64,000 bases of DNA from Brassica napus (Eukaryota; Streptophyta; Magnoliopsida; Brassicales; Brassicaceae), in assembly GCF_020379485.1 (NCBI RefSeq), contig NW_026015142.1:1-64000 (forward strand). The letters are read 5' to 3'. The first letter of the stretch is position 1, and every line of letters starts with the position of its first letter. Below the pieces are notes generated by a model, which saw only the letters and a list, made by a program, of their open reading frames with translations, had not been told where the DNA came from and did no database searches. Shown one piece after another: positions 32,109 through 44,616 of the stretch. The translations under genes and the position numbers were made by a program.

Positions 32109-32382
32109 TAAGAGCACCATTATCATGGTGTCTTAGGCAACGTATTTAGAGTGTTTAGATTTAAAAATAGTTAATTAAGAAAGAGGCGTTGCTTAATGAA
32201 GACGCGCAAAAGACGGGGGTTTCGCGGCACGTGTCATTTATTCAACATCACTCTCTCTCACAACGCCTCGTCTTCTCTCTTTCTCTCGAGGCGACTCTGA
32301 GGCGAAACGGTGATCTCTCTGCAACGATGATATCTCCGTCTCGTCGACGGCATCAGCTGGAGTCTCTATCGGTTGAATCGCC

Positions 32383-32383
<1 letters not shown>

Positions 32384-32455
<72 letters not shown>
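32384..32455. repeat. (CT)n microsatellite
   Basis: An uninterrupted CT dinucleotide run of about 72 bp sits in the leader of the Harbinger element. The Leu/Ser and Arg/Glu open frames that cross it on both strands are artefacts of the repeat. Confidence 0.95.
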
Positions 32456-32459
<4 letters not shown>

Positions 32460-33588
32460 ACGACTCTGCGTCTCCCTCGCTCTCCTCGACGATTCCGCCT
32501 CCCTGTCGCTCTCCTCGACGACTCCGCGTATCTCTCGCTCTCCATGACGGCTCACCTAAATCAAGAATCGCTCCACCTCTCTCTCTTCGGCCCGTGGCTA
32601 TCCTCGACAAATTCAAACCGAAAGAAAAAGCTAAGTTTTTTTTCCTCTTATGTATGAATCATTCGTTGTTAAATTGATTCGTGTCTTGTGTTGCATGCGT
32701 CTCTTGTGTTTTTTATGTCTCCTGATTGAAGAGATGATGTCTCTGTCTTTGTTTGTTTATGTCTCTGTCTTTGTTTGTTAATCATTCTTGTGATAGTGCA
32801 TTCTTGTTAAATTGATTTGTGTGTTGTGTTAAATCGATCACTTTGTTTGTCTCTCCTGATTCAAGAGATGATGTCTGTGTCGATCAATATATCAATCAGT
32901 TCTGTTGTTTGGTTTTGTCTCTGTCTTTGTCTAAGTCGATCAGTACTTGTGTTTGTTTATGTATCATGATTCAAGAGATGATGTCTCTGTATTTGTTTCT
33001 TTATCGTTGTTGTGATTGTTGATGTTAATGTCTTTGTTTATGATTCTTCTCTGTCGATCAATATATCAATATATCAATCAGTATTTGTTTCTTAATCTTT
33101 CTTGTGTCTGCATCGTTTTAGTGTTGATTCTGTTTCTCGTGTTTCCTTTTCAGATGGACAGTTAAAGAGACAAGAAGGTTCTTCAAAGAAGAGGTATGTG
33201 TTGTGGACGGATGAAGAGACACTGGCAATTTCAGGTTAGATAACTTTGAACTGAGAATTGATTGTGAATCTGAATTGAATTGTTTTGATTGTGAATCTGG
33301 TTAGATAGCAATGAGTTAGATAGCAGTGAACTGTCTTGAAAGAATTGAAATGAGTTAGATACATATAAAACCAATAGTTAAATGTTGAAGTGTGATTAAT
33401 GAGGTAGATAGCAATCAATGTTAGATAAATGAGTTATCTAAATGTCAAGTCCATGTGGTTGTGGGTGTGATGAAAGCGTTAAACGCTTTCTCTCTTCTAT
33501 TAAACATAGTCTTTCTTCTCTCTTTATCTATCAAACTCGTTTCCCTTTATATTCCTTCTTCCATCTCTCTTCTTAGACATATTCAGAT

Positions 33589-34462
33589 ATGGATTCCAAT
33601 ATATATCTGAATTTAAATTTTGTTGATCTTCTTCATAATCAACAAGATAGTGGTTTAGAATCCTCTCATATTCCTTTATTTGGCACGCAAGCAACTGAAG
33701 GTTCAAACTTCGAACCACACAGTCATGTGGAGCGTAAAGAATGACGCACGTGGACTCCAATAGATGACATAGTCCTCACCAGCTCTTGGTTAAACACCAG
33801 CAAAGACCCTATTGTAGGGAATGAACAAAGGTCTGTTGCAATATGGAAAAGGATAGCAGCCTACTACTCGACTAGTCCTAAGATTGCCGAGTGTGACATA
33901 AGAGAGGCATCACACTGTAAGCAAAGATGGCACAAGATCAACGACTTAGTTTCCAAGTTTTGTGGAGCGTTTGAAGCAGCAACCCGTGAGAAAACCAGTG
34001 GGCAAAACGAGACTGATGTTCTCAAACATGCCCACAAAATCTTTTTCAACAACCACAAAAAGAAGTTCACACCAGAACATGCTTGGAAAGTGCTTAGAAA
34101 TGATCAGAAGTGGTGTGGTGTTTCTTCGGCTTGCTCTCAAGGAGGTTCGAAAAGGAAGAAGTTTGAGGACGGTTCACATGCAGCATGCTCTTAAGCTAAA
34201 GAAACCGCAAGTTCTGTAGCTGATGAAGGAACCACTCGTCCCACGGGTGTTAAGGCAGCAAAAGCCCGTGGGAAGAAACCGATGGTTGAGGGGAAAGAGG
34301 TGGCTGAGTTTGTGGAAAATCAAGCAAGAGGATTTGGTTATAAAGGAAAAGCTATCGAAGATGAAGCTTCTGGACAGTCTCATTGCAAAACAAGAACCTC
34401 TTGCTGATTATGAAGAAGCTCTGGAGAAGAAGTTAACTAATGAGTTGTTGCTGTCTAATTAG
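33589..34462 (+). pseudogene. Harbinger Myb/SANT-like protein, broken
   Basis: It starts MDSNIYLNLNFVDLLHNQQD and continues PLFGTQATEG, an in-frame stop after SHVERKE, then RTWTPIDDIVLTSSWLNTSK, IWKRIAAYYSTSP, HCKQRWHKINDLVSKFCGAF, EKTSGQN and KKFTPEHAWKVLR. It ends with KEKLSKMKLLDSLIAKQEPL in another frame. The trihelix/Myb-like helices with WTPxDDxxL and RWHKIN are intact in part. The family is often misnamed glutathione S-transferase T3-like in plant annotations. It normally partners the Harbinger nuclease for DNA binding and nuclear import. At least one stop and one frameshift make it a relic. Confidence 0.88.
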
Positions 34463-35018
34463 GTCTTGTTCTACTTCTTGTTCCCTGTTTAGTTCTTAAT
34501 TTTTACTCTCGGATTTTATTGTTCTAGTTCCGGGTCTAGTTCTTAAGCTTAAGTCTCGGTATGTATTGTTCTACTTGATGTTGTTGTAATGGTCTGGTTA
34601 TTGATGATATAAATTGTTTCAAGTTCTCTTGTTCTTGTTGAGTTATCTTTAGAGTTAATGTTCTTGTCTCTTTAGAGTTAATGTTGTAATGTTCTAATGT
34701 CATTGTTGTTCTTGTTTAGGATGCGAGTGTAGCATTGGGAGTTGAAGCGAGTCACGGTCTTGGCAGTGTACTGAAGAGAGTCATGGACTTGGCAGTGTAC
34801 TGAAACGAGTGAAGTCGTGTAGTGTAGTGTCTTGTGTTGTATTTACTGAACTCTTGTATCACGGACTTGTACTGTAATGTGTAAAGACTGAACTCTTGTG
34901 TCACATGTCTTGTATTATTATTGTATGTCACCCTCTCATGTAGTCTTTTTTTCATCAAGTAGTAACTCCTATTCAACCTTCTATCTCTCATTCTTTATAT
35001 TGAACTTTCTGAACAAAC

Positions 35019-35240
35019 AAATCACAAACTCATTTTTTCTCTTCTTACCAAACCAAAACCAAGATCAAACGCCAAATCACTAAGTCATTTTCCCTCTTCT
35101 TACCAAACGAAAATCAAACGCCAAATCACAAATTCATTTTCTCTCTTCTTACCAAACCAAGATCAAACGCCAAATCACTAAGTCATTTTTCCCCTTCTTA
35201 CCCAACCAAGTTCAAAGCTAAATCAAATTCCCTTTTTTTA
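35019..35240. repeat. tandem repeat before the Harbinger transposase
   Basis: Three to four units with a period of about 60-65 bp carry the text AAATCACTAAGTCATTTTCC, CTCTTCTTACCAAAC and AAGATCAAACGCC. It lies directly upstream of the ATG at 35288. Confidence 0.8.
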
Positions 35241-35287
35241 CCAAACACTTATTAATTCAAAAAGAAAAAAAAAATTTCATCACAAAT

Positions 35288-36560
35288 ATGGCATCTTCTT
35301 CACAAAACACTTTTGAAGAATCACTTGATGATACATTTGATCAATATTTTGATCAAACCTTTGAGAATTTTACCATTGGTCATCAAGAAGAAACAAGAAA
35401 ACAAAGAAAAAAATGATCTTATATCGAAAGAAAACGTGAAGAAGGGCATATTCGTCTATGGGATGATTATTTCAGTGAAACTCCAACGTATCCTGAAAAT
35501 TTCTTCCGATGACGATTTAGAATGAAGAAGTCATTGTTCATGCATATTGTTGATCGTCTCTCCAACAAAGTCCAATACTTTCGGGAAAAGAAAGATTGTC
35601 TCAGAAGGATTAGCCTCTCTCCCCTTCAAAAGTGTATTGCAGCCATTCATGTCTTGGCATATGGTTATGCGGCTGATACGGTTGACGAATACCTCCGGCT
35701 CGGTGAAACAACAACTCGGTTTATTTGTAGAAAATTTTGTGGAAGGAATAATACATTTGTTCGGCGACGAGTACCTAAGAAGATCAACACCAGCATATCT
35801 TCAACGTCTACTTGATATTGGAGAGCATCGCGGATTTCCCGGGATGATAGGAAGCATGGATTGTATGCATTGGGGGTGGAAGAACTATTCCACCGCTTGG
35901 AAAGGGCAATATTCTCGTGGTTCAGGTAAACCAACAATCGTTTTAGAGGCGGTTGCTTCGTATGATCTTTGGATATGACATTCAGGTACCTTAAATGATA
36001 TCAATGTTTTTGATCGCTCACCTGTTTTTGATGACATAATAAAATGTCAAGCTCCTCAAGTCATTTTTATTGTCAATGGAAGAGAGTATCATATGGCTTA
36101 CTATCTCACAGATGGTATTTATCCGAAATGGGTGACTTTTATCCAATCTATTCCAATACCACAAGGGCCGAAAGCAGTTTTATTTTCTCAACGTCAAGAA
36201 GCTGTCCGAAAAGATGTCAAACGTGCTTTTGGAGTCTTGCAAGCTCGCTTTGCCATTGTTAAAAATCCAGCACTGTTTTGGGATAAAGTCAAAATTGGAA
36301 AGATTATGAGAGCATGTATCATACTCCATAATATGATAGTAGAAGATGAACGAGATTGATACACTCAATTTGATGTTTTAGAGTTCCAACAAGCAGAAGA
36401 CAAAGGAAGTTCACATGTGGATGTCACGTATTCTACAGATATGCCTACAAACATCGCAAATATGATGGGTGTTCGAACAAGAATTCGTGCTAGACAATTG
36501 AAAGATGATTTGGTTGAACATATATGGCATAAATTTGGACGTGATGAAGACAACAACTGA
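35288..36560 (+). pseudogene. Harbinger DDE nuclease, broken
   Basis: It starts MASSSQNTFEESLDDTFDQY and ends KFGRDEDNN. Recognisable blocks are RLWDDYFSETPTYPENFF, KKSLFMHIVDRLSNKVQYF, AAIHVLAYGYAADTVDEYL, GFPGMIGSMDCMHWGWKNYS (the first Asp of the DDE triad), GTLNDINVFDRSP (the second) and DVKRAFGVLQARFAIV (Glu expected near this block, not clearly seen). Defects are TGA in place of Arg between RKK and SYIERKR, TGA before RFRMKK, TGA after DLWI, TGA after DERD, and a frame change after CGRNN. It cannot make an active transposase. Confidence 0.92.
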
Positions 36561-36854
36561 GCTCCGATGCTTCTTTCAAATAATTCTCGTTTATTTTACT
36601 AATCTTTGGTTTCATGTTTTTGTTTAAAAATCTATGTTTAAAATGTTATGTTTAATAATTTAATCAATATATTTGAAGTTTTAAAAAAAAATATATAATA
36701 TTTTTTTTAAGAACCCGAAAATAAGAAACTTGCAATGAACCACATAAATATACCTATTTCTTAACCAAGTCTCTTAAACTCACTTTTCCAACTAAAAGTT
36801 ATTAAAAAAAAATTAAGAGCCCTTAAATGAGTATGAAGGATAATGATGCTCTAA

Positions 36855-37534
36855 GAAGGCTTACAAATTCCATAGGGCAGCTTTGTGTTGTTGTGTTTAT
36901 TTCTTTCGATAGCGAATATATATATATATATATATGGACACTTGATAGGCCAAGCAAAATCAATGTTGTGTTTTTGTCTCTTGATGTGTCTTTTAACCAT
37001 TTAATACCGCCGCAAACACATTTTCTTTGACTCTGCCTATAGTTTTCAAGTGTCATCTTTTTCACCTTTAGGCTTTGAATGATAACATTTGTCCCGCACC
37101 GCACCGCACTTAACAGTAACAAAAATCTCTACATATATCATATATCTATACGTTTTTATAACTGTTAGAACCGCACCGCAGTTAAACTGTTTGTCCCGCA
37201 CTGCTCAATCCGTTGTTACCATTCGGAACTTTAAAACCCATCTTCTCCAAGTGACAAATTATTTTAAGTAGTAATGAACTGACACTTTCCAATAAATTAT
37301 TCTCCTCTTAAATTATATGATATAGTTTTGTTGGGTTACTAGAAGTCTACAAATTACAATGTATATGCATGTTTCTTGGTAGAAAGTCTTATAAATATGT
37401 TCTTCTACCCTAAACTAAGTTGGCGAGTTTTTCAATAAACTAATTATTTTACAAAATGTAAATAACAATTGGCTAACCCGGCTGTGATAAACACATTTGA
37501 CATCTGGCTTCATGCCATTCAACTAACTGAAATA
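36855..37534. other. intergenic, (AT)n and CCGCACCGCA words
   Basis: An (AT)n run is at about 36916-36935. The word ACCGCACCGCA occurs at about 37098 and 37173 in TE-like text, probably a degenerate small element. No gene is visible. Confidence 0.45.
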
Positions 37535-37808
37535 CATGCGACCAGGCCCGGCCTTGGGGTAAAGCCCGTAAAGCAGAGGCTTGAGGCGCCAAAAATTATT
37601 AAAATGTTAAAGGCATAATGTACAGCGAAGTTTTGTTGGGGTAGTGGCTACGTACATCTTAACATCTCTTTAATGCGCGGGTTCGAACATCACTGCTGCC
37701 CTTTTTTTATATTTTAATAAAGGCAAGCTGCCATTTTTTATTTTTAACAAAGGTAAATTGCCAAAACTATAAGATTCGAATAATAACTAAGTAATTTGAT
37801 CGTAGAGA

Positions 37809-40800
37809 CTAGGGATTAACCCGGGCTACGCCCGGGATTTTTACTTTTTCTAATTTAAGTTGTTAAATTATTTATATTTAGGCTATGATATATATTTATA
37901 TAAATGTTAAATGCATGTCATAATTAAAATTTATTTTTAAATTTTAACACGTTAAATTAACATATTTTTTACTATTGAAATATTTTTTGTAATTTTATTG
38001 GCTATCTAATTATCATATTTAGCAAAACTATCTTTTGAGTGTTGGAATAAATGTTTTAGAGATTTTATTAAACTGCAGTGTATTTTCGGATCAACCACAT
38101 GCTCAACATTCGATCGATCCGTAAAAAGATGGTCGATCTCCTTGGCCAGGTAAGTACAATTTTAGCAAAAATATCTTTTATTTTCAAATATTAAGTATAT
38201 AAATATTCTTTTTAATTTTTTTAATTGTATTTTTTGATTAAATTATTGTATTATAATGGTTATGTAAATATTTTTTGTGATGTTTGAATTTGTGTTGTTC
38301 GTATACTTAACGTAGATGATATTGATGTTTAACAATTTATTGTGTTCTGGAAATAGAAAATAATGATATATCAAAACGTATCTAATACTTGTTAAATGAT
38401 AGTATAATGTAAATTACATCCATTATTTGAAAATAACAATTTGTTGTTTTTATTTTTATTTTAAATCAGAAATTATTTTTATTTAAAACAATTATTCATA
38501 TATAATATAATAGTTTAAGTTTGGAAGATTAATCTATATATATAAATTATGTATATTTTTTAAAAAATAATTTAAAATATTATATATTGAGTATCTGAAT
38601 AAAAGCTGAATTTCTTATCTTGAAAATCAGATATTTATATTTTTGTCTTCATGTTATACTCACCAATCCATCATTGATATTTATAACTCAATATGTTTTT
38701 TTGAAAAACTTAGTTTTAAGTAATAAACGAATTTAATAAATTAAATTCATCACCTATAATGTTCTGTAAACTATATTTGAAAGCTCTCTAAAATTATATT
38801 TTAAGCATAATATTATTATTATTTAATTTAAGTTATTTTAAACATAATATATGCTAAACCAACTTAAATTATATTTACAATAGGACCATCCTAAACCGGT
38901 TAGTAAACCAAAAACAATACTAAACCAACATGAACCAATACCTGATTCGGCGAGGAAAGAAGTGTTTCGGGATAAACGCTTGAATGGTTATTAACTGAAA
39001 TGGTTTGATCATGAAAGAGTTAGTATGAATATTAACAATAAAATTATGGATTAAATTAATTTAAATTTGTAAGAATACCTTTGAGTCTATGAAAAGCAAT
39101 TCAATTCCCATGAATAAGTTTGGCTTTTGGAAGTTGCGGGTTTCCCAACAATGAATCCACCTAACAAAAAGTTTGTTGTTATAAAAAAATCTCATTCAAG
39201 GTCATTAAAGGTTTCTGGGACGGCAAGAGTTGATGGTGAAACCATTTTTTGCTCGAGTGCTTTGAAATTTTCCTTAATAGTGTGAGGTTGATGTGGATAG
39301 AATAATGAGATTTATAGGGACTTTCTTGATGAAAAACTATACATTTTTTTTTGTTTAATGTGGTATTTCCATTTTTATATAATTTACTACCATTTTAAGA
39401 TAGAAGTACATTTTAAGATATATGCTTAAATCTTAATGTACTTTTTGCATTTTTTAAAATGTTTATTTCCATTTCATATATTTTTATTTACGTAATATCT
39501 ATATTTTATATTTTAAAATAGATATTTAAATATTAATGTACTTTTTCCATTTTTTAAATTGTGTATTTACTTATATTATATATTTTATATTTTAAGATAG
39601 ATGTTTAATGCTTGATGATCTTTTTCCATTTTTAAAAAAATTGTGTATTTACTTATTATTACATATATAATTCATATATTATATATTTACATTATTTACT
39701 TATTATTTATTTTCGTGTATATGTATTTCCATTTCTTGTACTTTTCATTTACTTAATATCTATATTTTACATTTTAAGATAGATGTTTAAATCTTAATGT
39801 ACGTTTTCCATTTTTTTTAAATTGTATATTTCCATTTGTTATACTTTCTATTTACATAATATCTATATTTTAAATTTTAAAATATATTTTTAAATCTTAA
39901 TGTAATTTCCCATTTTTAAAATTTGGTATTTACTTATATTATATATTTACTTGTTATTTACTTTTCTTTATGTTGTGTATTTCTATTTCTTATACTTTCT
40001 ATTTACTAATAATTTTATATTTTAAGATTGATTTACATTTTAAGATAGATGTTTAAATACTAATGTACTTTTTCCATTTTTTTAAATTGTGTATTTCCTT
40101 TTCTTATACTTTCTATTTACTTAATATCTATATTTTTCATTTTAAGATAGATGTTTAATATTTAATGTACTATTTCCATTTTTTTAAAATTGTGCATTTA
40201 CTTATTATTGTATATATAATTCGTATATTTATATATTTATAATATTTACTTATTATTTATTTTTCTATATATTGAGTATTTCTCTTTCTTATACTTTATA
40301 TTTAGTTAATGTCTATATTTTATATTTTAAGATAGATGTTTAAATTTTTACGTATTTTTCCATTTTTAATGTAAAACGACAATGTTTAATAGAAGAACTT
40401 GGACAAATAGTCAAATAGTTATATTTATTTTTTTTTTTCTTTTTTTTTATAAAATGGTAATGTTACATTATGAAGATAACCCGTTTTTTAGTGAACAATG
40501 GTAATCTTACATATGTTTAATGTAGTTTTTCCATTTTTTTATGTTGTATGTTTACATATTATTGTTATTTTTAAATGTAAAATGGTAATTTTGCATATGT
40601 TTAATGTAATATTTCCATTTTTTATGTTGTATGTTTACATATTATTTATTATTTTCGAAATTATATATAATTTTTTTTTACAAAATAGTAATGTTACATT
40701 ATGGAGATAAGCCTTTTTTTTAGTGAAAAATGGTAATCTTACATATGTTTAATGTAGTTTTTCCATTTTTTATGTTGTATGTTTACATATTATTTTCTTA

Positions 40801-43665
40801 AAATAAAAATGCAAAATTGTAATCTTACATATGTTTAATGTAGTATTTCCATTTTTATGTTGTATGTTTTACATATATTTATTATTTTCGAAATTATATA
40901 TAATGTTTTTGTTTTTTTATAAAACGGTAATGTTACATTATGGAGATAAGCTGTCTTTTTTTAAGTTAAAAATAGTAATCTTACATATGTTTAATGTAGT
41001 TTTTCTATTTTTTTATGCTGTATGTTTACATATTTTTTATAATTTTCGAAAATAATAATATTAAATGTAAAACTATATTTTATGCCACGTGTCATCTTTC
41101 GAGCTTATATTATATATTTACTTATTATTTATTTTTCTTTATATTGTGTATTTCTATTTCTTATACTTTCTATTTACTAATAATTTTATATTTTAATATT
41201 GATTTACATTTTAAGATAGATGTTTAAATACTAATGTACTTTTTCCATTTTTTTAAATTGTGTATTTCCCTTTCTTATACTTTCTATTTGCATAATATCT
41301 ATATTTTACATTTTAATATAGATGTTTAAATCTTAATATACTTTTTCCATTGTTTTTAAGTTGTGTATTTCTTTTTCTTATATTTTCTATTTACTTAATA
41401 TCTATATTTTACATTTTAAGATAGATGTTTAATATTTAATGTACTCTTTCCATTTTTTAAAAATTGTGCATTTACTTATTATTGTATATATAATTCGTAT
41501 ATTTATATATTTATAATATTTACTTATTATTTATTTTTTTTATATTGAGTATTTCTCTTTCTTATACTTTATATTTAGTTAATGTCTATATTTTATATTT
41601 TAAGATAGATGTTTAAATCTTTACGTATTTTTCCATTTTTAATGTAAAATGGCAATGTTTAATAGAAGAACTTGGACAAATAGTCAAATAGTTATATTTA
41701 TGTTTTTTGTCTTTTTTTTTTATAAAATGGTAATGTTACATTATGAAGATAAACCGTTTTTTAGTGAACAATGGTAATCTTACATATATTTAATGTAGTT
41801 TTTCCATTTTTTTATATTGTATGTTTACATATTATTGTTATTTTTAAATGTAAAATGGTAATTTTACATATGTTTAATGTAGTATTTCCATTTTTATGTT
41901 GTAGGTTTACATATTATTTATTATTTTCGAAATTATATATAATTTGTTTTTTACAAAATAGTAATGTTACATTATGGAGATAAGCCGTCTTTTTTTTTTA
42001 GTGAAAAATGGTAATCTTACATATGTTTAATGTAGTTTTTCCATTTTTATGAGAAGTTTAAATCTTAATATACTTTTTCCATTGTTTTTAAGTTGTGTAT
42101 TTCTTTTTCTTATACTTTCTATTTACTTAATATCTATATTTTACATTTAAGATAGATGTTTAATATTTAATGTACTCTTTCCATTTTTTTAAAATTGTGC
42201 ATTTACTTATTATTGTATATATAATTCGTATATTTATAATATTTACTTATTATTTATTTTTATATATATTGAGTATTTATCTTTCTTATACTTTATATTT
42301 AGTTAATGTCTATATTTTATATTTTAAGATAGATGTTTAAATATTTATGTATTTTTCCATTTTTAATGTAAAACGGCAATGTTTAATAGAAGAACTTAAA
42401 CAAATATGTTTAATGTAGTATTTCCAATTTTTATGTTGTATGTTTTACATATATTTATTATTTTCGAAATTATATATAATTTTTTTTGTTTTTTTTATAA
42501 AACGGTAATGTTACATTATGGAGATAAGCCGTCTTTTTTTTAAGTGAAAAATAATAATCTTACATATGTTTAATGTAGTTTTTTCATTTTTTATGCTGTA
42601 TGTTTACATATTTTTTACAATTTTCGAAAATAAGTAATATTAAAATGTAAAACTTTATTTTATGCCACATGTCATCTTTCGGGAGAAATTTTTTCCGCTG
42701 ATGTGGACGCCATAAAACGGTAATGTTACATTATGGAGATAAGCCGTCTTTTTTTTAAGTGAAAAATAATAATCTTACATATGTTTAATGTAGTTTTTTC
42801 ATTTTTTATGCTGTATGTTTACATATTTTTTACAATTTGTCTATATTTTATATTTTAAGATAGATGTTTAAATATTTATGTATTTTTCCATTTTTAATGT
42901 AAAACGGCAATGTTTAATAGAAGAACTTAAACAAATATGTTTAATGTAGTATTTCCATTTTTATGTTGTATGTTTTACATATATTTATTATTTTCGAAAT
43001 TATATATAATTTTTTTTGTTTTTTTTATAAAACGGTAATGTTACATTATGTAGATAAGCCGTCTTTTTTTTAAGTGAAAAATAATAATCTTACATATGTT
43101 TAATGTAGTTTTTTCATTTTTTATGCTGTATGTTTACATATTTTTTACAATTTTCGAAAATAAGTAATATTAAAATGTAAAACTTTATTTTATGCCACAT
43201 GTCATCTTTCGGGAGAAATTTTTTCCGCTGATGTGGACGCCATAAAACGGTAATGTTACATTATGGAGATAAGCCGTCTTTTTTTAAGTGAAAAATAATA
43301 ATCTTACATATGTTTAATGTAGTTTTTTCATTTTTATGCTGTATGTTTACATATTTTTTACAATTTTCGAAAATAAGTAATATTAAAATGTAAAACTTTA
43401 TTTTATGCCACATGTCATCTTTCGGGAGAGATTTTTTCCGCTGATGTGGACGCCTTATGGAGATTCAAAAGCTCCCTTTTATTAGTAGAGAGTAGTTTTT
43501 TCATTTTTTATGCTGTATGTTTACATATTTTTTACAATTTTCGAAAATAAGTAATATTAAAATGTAAAACTTTATTTTATGCCACATGTCATCTTTCGGG
43601 AGAGATTTTTTCCGCTGATGTGGACGCCCTATGGAGATTCAAAAGCTCCCTTTTATTAGTAGAGA
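37809..43665 (-). mobile_element. Helitron, about 5.9 kb, inside the hAT element
   Basis: On the minus strand it starts TCTCTACTAATAAAAGGGAG at 43665 and ends CTAG at 37812-37809. The perfect hairpin CCCGGGC-tac-GCCCGGG is at 37820-37836. It lies between A and T. It is extremely AT-rich, with no Rep/helicase gene. About 4.3 kb of it (39340-43640) is internal repeats. Near 38098 an exon-like stretch ATGCTCAACATTCGATCGAT, followed by a GTAAGT donor at 38152, could be captured host sequence. I cannot name it. Confidence 0.85.
39340..43640. repeat. nested tandem arrays inside the Helitron
   Basis: Two word sets recur many times: ATTTTAAGATAGATGTTTAA with TTTTTCCATTTTTT, and CTTACATATGTTTAATGTAG with TGTATGTTTACATATT. 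Toward the right end, the subterminal block GCCACATGTCATCTTTCGGG followed by CGCTGATGTGGACGCC occurs four times (42664, 43194, 43407, 43581). A diverged fifth copy is at about 41084. The Helitron 5' terminus itself also occurs twice (near 43452-43490 and at the true end). Confidence 0.85.
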
Positions 43666-44009
43666 TTTTGATTACCTTTTCTATTTTTTTAATTTCCTTA
43701 TATATTATATTAAATAATAATTTTTTTAACTTACATAATTTCCTTATATAATATATAATATATTATATTCTGTCTTTTCAACTTGTTTTTTAATTTTTTC
43801 TTGCAACTTCAATCATATTCCACCATTTCTTAATCTATGTAAGTTTTTTTTCTTCTTTTTCTTTTTTCTTTCATTAACTTTTGATTGTTAGTAATTTGTT
43901 TTATATATGTTCTAAGCTTCTAGCATATGTAAAAAAATATAGCTAAGGGGGCAGCATATTTAGAGTGTGCTTTAGGTGCCACGGATGTCCGGACGGCACT
44001 GCATGCGAC

Positions 44010-44616
44010 GTATTCGGGTAGCTCATGTGATGGGTTCAAAGACCATATATACCTCAACGTGGATCTTTTATACTTTCATTGGGTTAAAGCCTAAGGGACG
44101 AATTGTGGGAGTGTTTCCTAAATTACATATCTAAATCTTGTAGAATCTTAAATATCGAGTTTACAGCTACAACATCAGGTCATCTATATACAGCTTTATT
44201 TATGATATGCATAACAGAAATATAAGAAAAATAAAACAACAGTGAATGAAATTATGTACAACATTGGAATGAGGAAAACTGCATAACAAAAAAGAATAAA
44301 ATGCATTTATACCGTTTAAAATTTTTAAATATTGTCCTGGTTCCTGGTGGTTTAATTGGCATCGTCCAAAATTTATAAAAATAATAATCTCTTTAATATT
44401 GGCATGGAAGCCTCCAGATTCGATGTAACTTTTTAGGAAAGATATCATGAATAAGACAAGCGATAGCGAACGTAGATGCCCATACTAAACGATAAAAGTA
44501 TGTAAAAGGGAAGAAACTCATGAGACTCATATTTTCTCACGACCTTATTCCTTAATTGGTGAAGTACTAATTAAATCAGTATCAAACTTCTTTTTTTTTT
44601 CTATTTATTATAATAA
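44010..44616. other. intergenic between hAT and the next Helitron
   Basis: No supported gene. AT-rich, with a T-run at about 44591-44600. The minus-strand frame 44200-44448 has no family motif. Confidence 0.5.

Larger units (their letters stand above)
32112..36851 (+). mobile_element. PIF/Harbinger element, decayed, TAA target duplication
   Basis: The ends are GAGCACCATTATC (32112) and GATAATGATGCTC (to 36851), an inverted repeat of 13 bp with one mismatch. They are flanked by TAA at 32109-32111 and 36852-36854, the typical Harbinger duplication. It carries both standard proteins on the plus strand: a Myb/SANT-like DNA-binding protein and a DDE nuclease. Both have stops and frameshifts. The left end word is repeated once outside the element. 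Confidence 0.85.
37543..44001. mobile_element. non-autonomous hAT element hosting a Helitron
   Basis: The exact 8-bp word CATGCGAC flanks the element at 37535-37542 and 44002-44009, the hAT hallmark. The termini are CAGGCCCGGCC (left) and CAGTGCCGTCC (reverse complement of right), 8 of 11 alike. Further in, GTAAAGC and CTAAAGC agree. Without the Helitron at 37809-43665 the element is only about 600 bp and noncoding. Confidence 0.85.

Noticed and set aside
32189..32677. Ser/Leu repeat protein of 162 residues
   Set aside because: It is produced by the (CT)n microsatellite read in frame. The flanks show no domain.
40498..41983. Phe/Tyr-rich frames such as MVILHMFNVVFPFFYVV
   Set aside because: They come from the AT-rich tandem array of the Helitron and repeat with it.
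44200..44448. 82-residue minus-strand frame
   Set aside because: No motif, AT-rich composition and no conserved neighbour.
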